From: Aristolochia californica
Taxonomy: Eukaryota > Streptophyta > Magnoliopsida > Piperales > Aristolochiaceae
Assembly (NCBI GenBank): GCA_029961685.1
Contig: JARWKL010000005.1
Location: 40,089,357 to 40,153,356 of the forward strand
DNA length: 64,000 nt
Direction: 5' to 3'
The notes beneath the pieces were generated by a model, which was not told the DNA's origin, ran no database searches, and saw nothing but the letters and a program-made list of their open reading frames with translations. Both the position numbers and the translations under genes were made by a program. Position 1 is the stretch's first letter. Each line of letters starts with the position of its first letter. Below are positions 21,601 to 33,600 of the stretch, piece after piece.

Positions 21601-24600
21601 CAACCAAATCCTCATGAGTCATGTAGTACCGTTGTGACTATAACATAAGTTAGAAAAGGACCAACTCAAGGAAATCTCCCAAGAGGCCCATGTCAATACC
21701 CACGCCCTCCACATCAGGAATTTTAAGATGAGCAGTGGAAAGCCCCAAGACCATGACGTGGTACCAATTGGAATGACTAGGGGAGTGATAGTATTACGAA
21801 AGTTAAAGTAAGGCCCATAGTTATGATGGAAAACTTGAGCCAAAGGTTTTTTCGGATTAGTTAACTGATATAAATAGTTATGTTGATTGGCATGGTATGA
21901 CGGATAATCAATGTGTGAGGTTTGCCAAGTTGAAGCTAACTTGCTAAGGCAACCTTCACTGGACTAATGTGGAAAGGCAAATTCAACATTCAGTCAGGAT
22001 CCTTAACTTTCGGGATGAAATGAAAAAAAAAAAAACTCAAAGAAAAGTACCTCCCTACGTCTTTTAGGGATCTGTTAATGAACCAATTACAAACATTTTT
22101 TTTATAACTTTTTTTTTCAGGATCCTATAACCAATTGCAAGCATTGCAACAAAATAACATGACTATTACCAAATATATGAGGAAATTCGATGAACTGTGG
22201 TTTTCTGTGACCTTCAAGAAGACCCTAGGTTGACACTTTCTCGATTTTGCACAGGAATAAAACCTGAAATTAGACGTACAATGATTCCACTTACTGTGGA
22301 CTCTGTTGATTGAGCATTCCAAATAGCCTCAAGTTGGAACAGTATGCTAAAGAATTTTTCACCAAAAGGTTTACTTCCCTAGTTGGGGAATTCCCTAGTA
22401 ATAACCAGTCTATTATTAACAACTTAACAGTGTCAAAGGGCAGCAACTAGTCCAAACCTTAAGCTAACAAAGGAAAGCGATTTGCTAGTTCGAAGGGCAA
22501 CACCAAATAAGTCAGTTAAAGGTGAGGGGGTGCAGGCCACTATGCCTATCAAGGTCCTACTAGGAACCCCTATACAAGATGGAGATGAAGAGGAATGTGA
22601 TGGAGAATGCATTGTTCATGAATCAAAGTGAGGATGGTGTTGAGCCTACAAATGAGATGACTCACATAGAATGTAGTGAGGTGCTTGATTACTCAACCTA
22701 AGAACAACAACTTGCACACTAATAAGTGTAGAGACAAAAACTACGAATTGATCATCAATACAGGTAGTTGCATAAATGCTATCTCCAAAAATGCCATTAA
22801 ATAACTAGGCACAAAAAAGTGGTTTGGGTTGACCAAACAAACATTTCAGACTCCCAAAAGCATTTGTTACCTTTGTGATTTGCTGCCTATATTGATTGCA
22901 TATGGTTTGATGTTGCTCCCATGGACTTTGCACATATCCTTTTAGGTACACCACAGGTTTTTTTTTATCTAAAAGTCACTCATTATGGAAAGTCAAATAC
23001 TTACATGTTTCTTTATGAAGGGCAAAATATAAAATTTAACCCCTCCAAATCCAAGGAAGTGAAAAACATCTCATAGAAATCCAATAAACCCAAGTTCGTG
23101 CAACAAAAGTTTCTTCATGTGCTCAATCATAGGCATTATGAAATAGAAGCAAAAGAGCATGGTATATATCAAAGGAAGTATGTGAACACGATATATAACA
23201 CGACATTGACATTGTGTTGGGATCACCCTTACCAATTTGCCACATTATAGGATGAATCCAACAAAGTATGCTGAATTAAAGAGACAGGTGGATGATGTAT
23301 TACACAAAGGCTTCACTACGGAAAACCTTAGTCCTTGAGGAATACCTGACCTTCTTACTCCCAAGAAAGATAATCGTTGGCGTATGTCTGTCGATAGTCG
23401 AGTCATCAACAATAGTACTATCACGTATAAATTCCCAATTCCTCGATTTAACAATATGCTTAACATGATGATAGAATCTGAAATATTTTCTGATATCGAT
23501 GTAAATAATAACTATCACCAAATCCGCAATAGGCCTGGCAATGAGAGGAAGACAACCTTCAAGACAAATGATGGTCTATATGAATGGCTAGTCATGCCCT
23601 GTGGGTTAACTAATGCATCGAGCACATTCATGAGAGTTATAAACCAAGTGTGTTGGTCATTCATTGCCACTTTTTGGTCGACTACTTTGACGACATTCTC
23701 ATCTATAAAAAAAACACAAGAGGAGCACCTTATCCATTTGGGGAAGGTGTTTGAAGTTTTGAGACTATAAATTCTACGTAAACCTTAAGAATTGCACTTT
23801 CATGAGCTCTCAAGTCCTTTCTTTGGGGTTTTGTTGTGTTTGTCACGGGTGTATATGTTGACCCCAAGAAAGTCAAAGCCATTACAAATTGGCCTAAACC
23901 CTCTAATGTACATGAGGTTAGAAGTTTCCATGGATTGTGTTAAACACCTAGCCAATACATACCAAAAGACCGATTTTTTTGGTAGCAGAAAGCCAAGTAC
24001 TTAACCCAGGACCATAACATCACACCCACCTTCATGAGCCGACGACCACGGCGGCTTAACACTAGTGACACGCTCCACTGTTACATGGTCATTGAAATCT
24101 GGATCGACGCGATCGCCCACGCCGGGAGTCAAACTCGCGACGTAGCGCCTGCTCTAATACCAAATGTTAAGCACCTAGCCAATACATACCAAAAGACCGA
24201 TCTGTTTGGTAGCGGAAAGCTAAGTACTTAACCCAAGACTATAACAGATTGGTGGCTTCATACTGTAGTTTTATTCTTGGGTTTTAACACCATAACGACT
24301 CCCATTGCCGATTCCATCAAAAGAGGAGAGTTCAAATGGTCTAAAGCAGCATCAAAGGCCTTTATTGAGGTAAAGAAAAGAATGACTAAAGCACTTGTAC
24401 TTCAGCACCCTGACTTTTCTATGGTCTTTGAAGTTTCATGTGATTCCGCTATTGTAAGCATTTGGTAGAGTCCTTAGTCAAGAACTATCCCGTTGCTTAT
24501 TTTAGTGTGAAATTAAATAATGCAAAGCAACAATATTTCATTGATGATAAAGAAGTTTATGCGGTAGTCCAAGCTTTACAATATCAGCGCCACTATTTGC

Positions 24601-27600
24601 TACTGCAAGAGTTTATTTTTCATAGTGGCCATCGAGCCCTTAGATACTTGAATTCTCAGAAAAGCTAGGGTCACAACATGTCAAGTGGTTTATTTGCTAC
24701 TGCTGGTGATGAGAATAAAACCATTGATGCACTCGGCCGTAGAGTTGCTTTATTACATTTCACAAATGTGAAAGTCACAAGATTTTCTATTAAGAGTGAG
24801 TAATGGATTGTAAAGCTTTTCAAGATATTTATATGTCACTCACTAAAGGACATCTTGTTGTCAACGCAAATTTCAAAATTCTTGATGTGTACTTATTTCG
24901 AAGGAGTAAGTCGTCTTCCCATCACATCTTTACGTGAATTTTTTGCTTGGGAGTTGCATGCGAGTGGAGCCGCAAGACACTTTGGTCATGAAAAGACCAT
25001 TGCCGTGAATGATATATTTTATTGGCCTAGCCTCAAATGAGATGTAGCTCAAATTATAAGTTAATGTCATACCTGTCAAGCCAAGGAAAGGAAGCAAACT
25101 ACAAGCTTGTACACATTGCTACCTATGCCACACACCCCTTGGCAAGATGTTAGTATGAATTTTGTGCTTGGTCTTCCTAAAAGTGTTAGGGTCATGATTC
25201 TTTCAATGTTGTAGTGGATTAGTTTTCTAAGATGGCACATTTCATTCCATGCAGCAAAACCTCTGATGCTTCCCACATTGCAAAGATCTTTTTTCAAGAA
25301 GCTGTCCATTTACATAGTCTTCAAAAACCCATAACATCTGATAGAGATGCAAAATTTGTGAGCAATTTTTTGGAAAACTCTTTGGAAAAATGTTGGGTAC
25401 AAGGTTGCGATTTTACTTTCCATTCCATCCCCAAACTTATAGGTACACAAGAGTGGTTAATAGGAGCTCAGGTGGTCGTATCAGGTTGTTACTTGTTGAA
25501 TATTTCAAAAATTGGGATCAAATGCTCCACGTGGCTCAATTTGCTTATAACAGTTCGATCAATCATTCCATAGGATTTAGCCCCCTTGATTTGTGAAGAC
25601 ACCAACCCAAAACATGCATTGACTTCATTCCTTTACCTTGAAAATCGAAACCCTAGAACCAATTGAATCCTTCATGAACGTATCTCTAATTTGCATGCTA
25701 ATATTCGTAACTAAGCTTTTACAAATATGCAGTTGATGTACCAAGAGTTTCAAGAAAGAGATATGGTTATGGTGAGAATTAGACCTGAAAGATTCTCAAA
25801 GGCACTTTCAAAAAATTGCATGCCAAGAGTGTCAGTCCTTTCAAGATAATTCAAGATAGTAAGCAGAAATATAAACATGGCTGGAGCTGTATCCAATATG
25901 GATTGGTGATGACCGAGAGGCGTGAGAGAGGTGATTTGGGCGATTTCGGAGAGAAATTTAACGTTACGCGTAATGTGCACCGGTGAAACGCGTAACGTGC
26001 GCCGTTAGCTTCGAATGTGCTAACGTGCGCCGATTTTCGAAAATGAGCCGAGATCTTTCTCCAATCACTGTCCCTTCGGCTGATGACCGGAACCCTCGAC
26101 AACAGACTTCTGGCAAGGATGCTGACTCCTTCTCCGACGCCGATCGACAAAAAGAGGTTGACTTTCCTAGAAGACACAGAAAAACATCAAGCCAAACGCT
26201 CGGAAACCTTGAATCTTCCCTCCGACAAGCCAATGGAAACTCCTACGGAAGATTTCGAAGCCAGCTGGAAGACAATCTCCGGGCGAAAGAAAAGGAACCT
26301 CCCTTTCCGTTTCAGCTACGGAAAAAACCGAGTTATAGTGGAGAAAGTCGCCCGGAGCTCTAGACAGGTGATTCGCATCTCCTCTGCCGTCGGATCGAAG
26401 ATGTCCTTCATCTGTGTTCCGATGGAAGCCGCTTCAAGCTTCGTCCTTCAGTTCCAACGAGCCAAGAACAAAGCTAACCGAACCCGTGAACTTTGGACAC
26501 GGGATTCGATTTTCTTCCTGTCGGTGAGCTCTTTTCGGGGACAAAGAGAGTTTCGTGTCGTCCATTGGCGTGGCTCAACAGTGCTCGCCAAGATCTATAT
26601 TCCCGAGGCCACCAACTCGGGATTTGGCTAGAAGGAGTTCGAAGAAGCCATCCGGAGCCTCTCTCCGGTGTAGACTCCGGCAAAGGGAGCCCCCAGATCC
26701 AACGGTACCACCCGAGCCTTCCCCACCTTGAATCTTCCCTCCAACAAGCCAACGGAACCTCCTACGGAAGATTTCGAAGCCAGCTGGAAGACGATCTCCC
26801 GGCGAAAGAAAAGGAACCTCCCTTTCCGTTTCAGCTACGAAAAAAACCGAGTTACAGTGGAGAAAGTCGCTCGGAGCTCTGGACAGGTGATTCGCATCTC
26901 CTCTGCCGTCGGATCGAAGATGTCCTTCATCTGTGTTCTGATGGAAGCCGCTTCAAGCTTCGTCCTTCAGTTCCAACGAGCCACGAACAAAGCTAACCGA
27001 ACCCGTGAACTTTGGATACGGGATTCGATTTTCTTCCTGTCGGTGAGCTCTTTTCGGGGACAAAGAGAGTTTCGTGCCGTCCATTGGCGTAGCTCAACAG
27101 TACTCGCCAAGATCTATATTCCCAAGGCCACCAACTCGGGATTTGGCTAGAAGGAGTTCGAAGAAGCCATCCGGAGCCTCTCTCCGACGCAGACTCCGGC
27201 AAAGGGAGCCCCCAGATCCAACGGTACCACCCGAGCCTTCCCCCCCCCCCCCCCCCTTTATTTCCAAGCCCCATCAACGGAAAAACAACTCCTCTGAGCC
27301 CATTTCTCCCCACCACCAGCCCTCCCCTTCCTTCGAAATTACCTAAACCCCCTAACCCAGCCATTCAAAACCTCTTTTCAGAACACCATATTCCTTTCGA
27401 AAAATCCAAAACCATCCAAATCTCTCCCAACTTGCTCCATAAAGGGTGACAATCTCTGGCCCGCTCTACCTAGTCCACACCCCCTCCAGTATCGTCAAAT
27501 CCAGCATACTTCAATGGCTGAACGATTAGCTTCACTTCCCCTACACACCCAGAATTTCCTACCTCAACCCCGATTCTTGGCTTGTTCACTTTGAAACCCA

Positions 27601-30600
27601 GCAAGAGTCTTCTGCGGCCCTTGCTCTCACACCCCACACCCCCTTGGGCATCATTTCGATATCAAAATGGCTCCCCTCGACTCCTTCTAGTCAATTTGGG
27701 CAATGGGCTACAGTCACCGGCCTCCCTGTGGAACTATGGCACAATGAGGTCTTCACGAGCATCATCTCGGAGTTTGGTGACATAATCGCTCTGGACCCCC
27801 TTACTAAGCACTAGCATCATCTTGATGAGGCCCGGATCCTCATCAATCCTATTCATCCTTGCGAAGGATGCAACTTGCGATGCATTATGGTGGATAATGC
27901 CCGATTCTGGATTCGTATTGAGTTGACAGATATGCAAGATTTCAGAAATGTGACCTCGAGTCCTACAACTAAATTCAGAGACTCTCCGCAACCTGTCCAC
28001 ACAATGAGAGCAGCAACCCTGGCCTCTTCTCCCCAGAAGATGCGTCCGGAACCAGCCAGTCTTATAGTTGGCGATGACTCTATTCCAGCTGCCTCCTTGG
28101 TTGTCCCTCCCTCCAACCTGCCATACCACCCACCCACTAGTCCATCTCAACCCACCACAGATATTATCCTTGATAGAATCTATTCCACCCCCCAGATACC
28201 TACAACTGCCATTCACCTTCCCACTTTACCCCCCAAAATAACCACCCCTCCATTAAAAACCCCCCCATTAAAAGCCCCACAGGCATTCCTATAACTCCAT
28301 CCCACAGTCCTCACACCCCTAAAACCACCACTCAAATAATGAGCTCTCCCCCTCCACCACCTCCGAGATATTCCCACCCCAAAATTTCTCCTCCTCCCCT
28401 TGCCAACTACCAGCGCCGGAATAGAGGTCATCCGAGACAGCTTCTCCAGGATGGTCCTAGTGCTATTTCTAGATACCCCTGCAATCCCGAGATAGGGGAC
28501 TTCATCCTTCCAAAGACGGGTGAAAGAGCTCAGAAGTATGTGGCTGCTCTTCAGATAGAACAACAAAAATTCGACCCAGAAACCTGGGCACAGATAGTGG
28601 AGCTTGCCAAGGTGATGGGCATCGTCTACACGAAGCCCCTCAAGGGAGATAACCACCTGTTTGAGAAATCCAAGAAGACTAGTGATCAATGTTCATTATC
28701 TCTTGGAATGTTCGAGGAATTGGATCCGTGCGTCGTCGTGCCGCAATTCGGGACCTCCTTGCCTCTACCAAGGCAAATGTTGCTATTTTTCAAGAAGCCA
28801 AGGTGGCTTCTCTACCCCTTGGATATATCCATGAGTTGTGGCCTCACAAGGAGCCTGGATGGATTTCTGTGGATGCGATTGGATCGGCTGGCGGCATTCT
28901 GATTGTGTGGGACACTAATATCATTTAGGTGATCGATCGTTGCTGTGGCACTTACTCCCTCGGAATCAAATTGAGAGATAAAGGATCGGGGAACATTTGG
29001 TGCCTTGTGGGTGTGTATGGTCCTACTAGACACCATGAGAGACATCTCATCTTGGATGACCTTGTGAGGACTTGTCAGAGGTGGCCCATTCCTTTGATGC
29101 TTGCAGGAGATTTCAATGTTATCCGCTTTTGCCACGAGAAATCCCCGCCCTCCCGGAGAATCACTACCTCCATGAGGCTATTTGCAGACTTTATTGGCAG
29201 CTGGGATCTTGATGAGGTTACCCTATCTGGGAAGACCTTCACTTGGTCAAATGGCAGACAACCCCCCGTCTTCTCCAAGCTTGACCGCTTCTTAGCCAGC
29301 AACGATTGACTTCAATTATACAGCAATGCCACAGGCAAAGTCCTTAATAGGGTTATTTCCGACCATTGGCCGATTATGGTAGATACCCACTTCGGCGGTT
29401 GCGCACCCCGCCACCCCCTTCTTTCAAGTTCAACAATGCTTGGATGGCGTACCCCTCTTTTGACTCCTCTATCCAGTCCTTCTAGGAGAGGATGGTCGTG
29501 ACGGGGCCCGACCGAGTGGAATTTCCCAGCCAAACTCAAGATGCTAAAGCCGTTGTTGCGATCATGGGCCTCTGCAAGAAAGGCCTCTTCCTCAGCCGAG
29601 AGAGCAGCCGTCCTTTCTCAGATTTCCAGTCTCGACTTTGAAGAGGAATCTAGAAGCCTCTCTTCCTCAGAAGTAACCCAGAGATACGCCCTTCAAGGGC
29701 AAATGCAGTCCTTCGCTCATAGTGAGCTCGTGCATTGGAAGCAGCGTGCAAGATTTAAATGGCTCGTTGAGGGGGATACCAATACTAAATTCTTCCATGC
29801 AGTCGCCTCTGCTCGGAGAAGAGCCAACCGCATCACCACGCTCAACGTCAATGGTGAGAGTACCTCGGATCGATCCCTTATTTCAGACTCACTGGTGAAC
29901 TTTTTTGCAAAATTATACTCTGATGGCCAGCTAGTTCGCCCTTTCTTCGAAAGGGTTCATCTCCAAGCTATTCCTTTGGTCGCAGCTAGTCTCATCGAGC
30001 TCCCTTTCTATAGTAAGGAAATTGAAAAAACAACATTGGGTCTTCCTTTGGATCGTGCTCTGGGCCCGGATGATTTCAATGGGGAATTTTATCGCCAATG
30101 TTGGCCCTTCATCAGAGACGATATTGCCTGCATGGTCCACTCATTCTATCAGCATGGCATCAGATATAGGAGTATCGGAGCTTCGTTTATAGCCCTCATC
30201 GCTAAAAAAGAAGAGGCAGAAATTCCTTCTAATTTTCGGTTGATCAGCCTCACCACCAGTGCTTACAAGGTGCTTGCACGCCTCCTTGCCAATCGCCTCA
30301 GGGAGGTTCTCCCTATTGCCATCCATCATGGCCAGAGTGCTTTTAGCAAAGGGAGAAATATATTAGACTCGGCCATGGCATGTCACGAGCTCATCCACCA
30401 TTTCAAGGCTTTAAAGCTTCCCAGATTCATCCTAAAGTTTGATTTTGAGAAAGCCTTTGACAGAGTTAATTGGAAGATTTTGGACACTCTCCTGGGGAAG
30501 ATGGGATTCAGGGGAAAATGGAGTTTCTGGATTCAAAGCTACCTCTCCTCTGCAAACTACTCCGTTCTTCTCAACGGAACAACTTGCGGTTATTTAAGGG

Positions 30601-33600
30601 ATCCAAGGGAATCAGGCAGGGAGACCCCCTTTCCCCTTTGCTCTTCAATGTGATAGCGGAATACCTATCATCTTTGATCTATTCGGCCAAAACCCTAGGT
30701 TGGTTCCTCCCCACGACGGACTATGCAGCCTTTGATGTGCCGATCCTTCAGTTTGCAGACGATACAATTTGCTTTGGGGTTGGTACTATGGATCATATCC
30801 GAAAACTGCGTGCTATATTGGGACTATTTGAACTGGCTTCTGGTCAGAACATTAACTAGAAGAAAACCACCCTCCTAAGCTATCATATTGACACACCTGT
30901 GCTTCAGGGTATGGCTGACTATTTAGGGTGCTTAGTGGGAAACTTGCCAGTTACATATCTTGGTCTACCACTCTTTGATTCTCGGCCTTCCGCGACGCTT
31001 TGGTCCCCCCTTATTGAGAAATTTGAGAAGAGACTAGCTACTTGGAGGGGCAAGCTTTTATCTACTGTTGGGCGGCTCACTCTCCTCAAGTCTTGTTTGG
31101 CAGGACTGCCAAACTATTTATTATCATTCATGCATTGTCCGGCCTCTGTTTGCAGCAAGATTGACGCCATTCGTCTACATTTTCTTTGGAGAGGATCAGA
31201 GGACACCTTCAGGTATCATTTGGTGAGTTGGAAAGATGTTTGCATGCCCCGAAATCGGGGTGTTTAGGCATTCGGCCTACGAAGGAGATAAACAATGCCC
31301 TTTTGCTCAAATGGATCTGGAACTTCAACATCAAGCATAACAACCTATGGGGTGATATGGTCAGGTTCTATCTTCAACCTTCGGGTGCCTGGTGGAGGGA
31401 GGATGGCGCTACTCGGCTCCTAACCCCGATATGGAAATCAATTCAAAAGATCCTCCCAATATTCAGAGATGCAACTTCCTTTCACACAGGCAATGGAAGG
31501 ACCCTCCTCTTTTGGTTGGATGAATGGTGTGGCCCCCGCTCCCTCTCCAAGGATTTCCCGGTGCTCTCTAGGGTGGCGAGGGACCATTCTTGCTCAGTGG
31601 TTGATTCTTGGAGAGATCGCACATGGAGTCTTACATTTCGCCAGGGATTAAATGATAAGGCAACTACGGCTTTTTGCTCTCTCCTCTCCAGACTCAGCAA
31701 CACTACTATTCGTGAGCAAGCAGGTGATAAACTGACATTGAAACCCAACATTAATGGCCGATTCACAGTTGCATCCGCCTACTCTCACATTAGAAAACAA
31801 GATTACAGCATGCATGAGCACAAGGCAAATCTAGCATGGAAGCTCTCAGTGCCTAATAAAATCAAGTTCTTTGTATGGACGACCATCAAGGAACAAATCC
31901 TCACCTCTGACAACCTCCATAAAAGAGGTTACACCGCCCCCGATCGCACTTGTCCCCTTTGTGGTGTGTGCGACGAGACAGTCCAACATGTTCTCTTACA
32001 TTGCAACTTTTCATGGCAAGTCTGGATGAAGATATTTTAGAAGATTGGCCTCCAAATGGGGCTACATCAGGACCTTTTCGGCACCTTTGAGATGGTTATG
32101 GGGATACGCCTTCCTAAGTTGAGCAAGATAATTCTCTTGGCATGCCTTGCGCATGTCCCATGGTGTATATGGCTAGAGCGAAACAACCGGAGATTCAACT
32201 CCAAGGCTAACAACCCAGATAATATAGCTTCTCAAGCAGTGAGCCTTATCTTGAGTTGGCTATATTTTAGGAATGAGTTTGCTTCTCTATCGAGCGTCTC
32301 CCTTCGAGAAAATTGGGGCTTGATCGCGCACATGGCGGGCCCCTGTAGGAATCCAGTTATGGCCACCTGGGATCCTCCCCCTTACGACTGCATCAAACTC
32401 AATTTTGATGGTAGTGCTTTAGGCTGTCCTGGGCCGGCTGGAGCTGGTAGTGTTTTCAGAGATAGCAATGGAGACCCTATTCTATCCTATGCAGGGCCGG
32501 TGGGTATTGCTGATTCAAATACTAATGAAGCGAGTGCTTTTCTATTCGGCCTCCAAATCTTTAAAGAGCGGCTCCATGGCAAACTGATTATTGAAAGTGA
32601 CTCAAAGACTGTCATCAGCTGGTGTTCAAAAGAAAGTTCCCCTCCTTGGTGCCACTGGCCAATAACTAATTGTATTGCTGACATTGTGTCATCCATTCAT
32701 TGTAATTGGAACCTCGTTCCTAGATCAGCCAATTCTTTGGTTAATAAATTGGTAACATTCGGAACCTCCCAGCAATCTCTCATTGTTTGGGAAGGCTTCC
32801 CCTCGTATAATCTGCTTGTTTGAGCTCTCATAATAAAATTCAGCATCATTTAAAATAAAAAAGATAGTTAGCAGAATTGGAGTTAATGCATTGCCACAAG
32901 ATATAGGCATTAGCAATGTCTTTAATGTGGAAGACCTTGTTTTGTACACCCCCCAGCCAGCATCTCCCAGTCCTCAGTATTTTCACCCATACCCAACTTT
33001 TACCCCTCTTCAACATTTACTTTTTCCAGGTCTAATCCTTCCTTTGGTTTTGACACTCCAAACATCCTTGATGAGCAAGTGTTTCCACTTGAGCTGAAGA
33101 GAACAAAAACTGTCTATTTTATTTGTGCAGAAAACTTGATTCCGACAACACTCGGGTTACAGAGACAGAACTCTTGAAGCAGAATGTAGACCTTTTTATG
33201 AAGTACAAGGGCTTTATTTCACCAGAGGTGAACTTCTCCATGCCAAGGATGGGGATCAAGAGTTCCAAACAAGTACAAGGAAGAAAAAAGAAATAGGGCT
33301 ATTTAGCTCAACGAAGAGCCCAAGATTTGAGTTTTATCAGTTAGCAGGTATAGGAAATTGGGTGGGTTTTAATTGTAATTTCATTGTTATTTTCAGTAGG
33401 TTATGTTTGAGAAGGCTTTGTTAGGCCCATAAGAATTAATTGGCTTTATTTGTAAAATTTTTAGTTCAGTGGACCTTTTCAGTGTGATTTAAGGTCTATT
33501 AGAATTCTTTTAAGTTTAATCTTGGCCTTTAGTTTTAATCTGGGGCATTAAATTTTAGCATTGTGGCTATTTAAAAGCCACCAGAGTTCTGTAATTGAAA

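Larger units (their letters stand above)
25869..32860 (+). mobile_element. L1-type LINE, near full length, inserted in the gypsy element
   Basis: A 16-bp target duplication flanks it: AAGATAGTAAGCAGAA at 25853-25868 and AAGATAGTTAGCAGAA at 32861-32876 (one mismatch). The 3' end has a short A-rich tail. The order is 5' region, ORF1 with a DUF4283-type domain, then ORF2 with endonuclease, reverse transcriptase, zinc finger and RNase H. About 7 kb agrees with full-length plant L1 elements, lengthened here by a 519-bp internal duplication. It splits the tail of gypsy integrase. Confidence 0.9.

Noticed and set aside
27074..28300. Proline-rich open frames resembling extensin-like proteins
   Set aside because: They lie inside the LINE between its duplicated 5' block and ORF2 and are out-of-frame or linker parts of ORF1.
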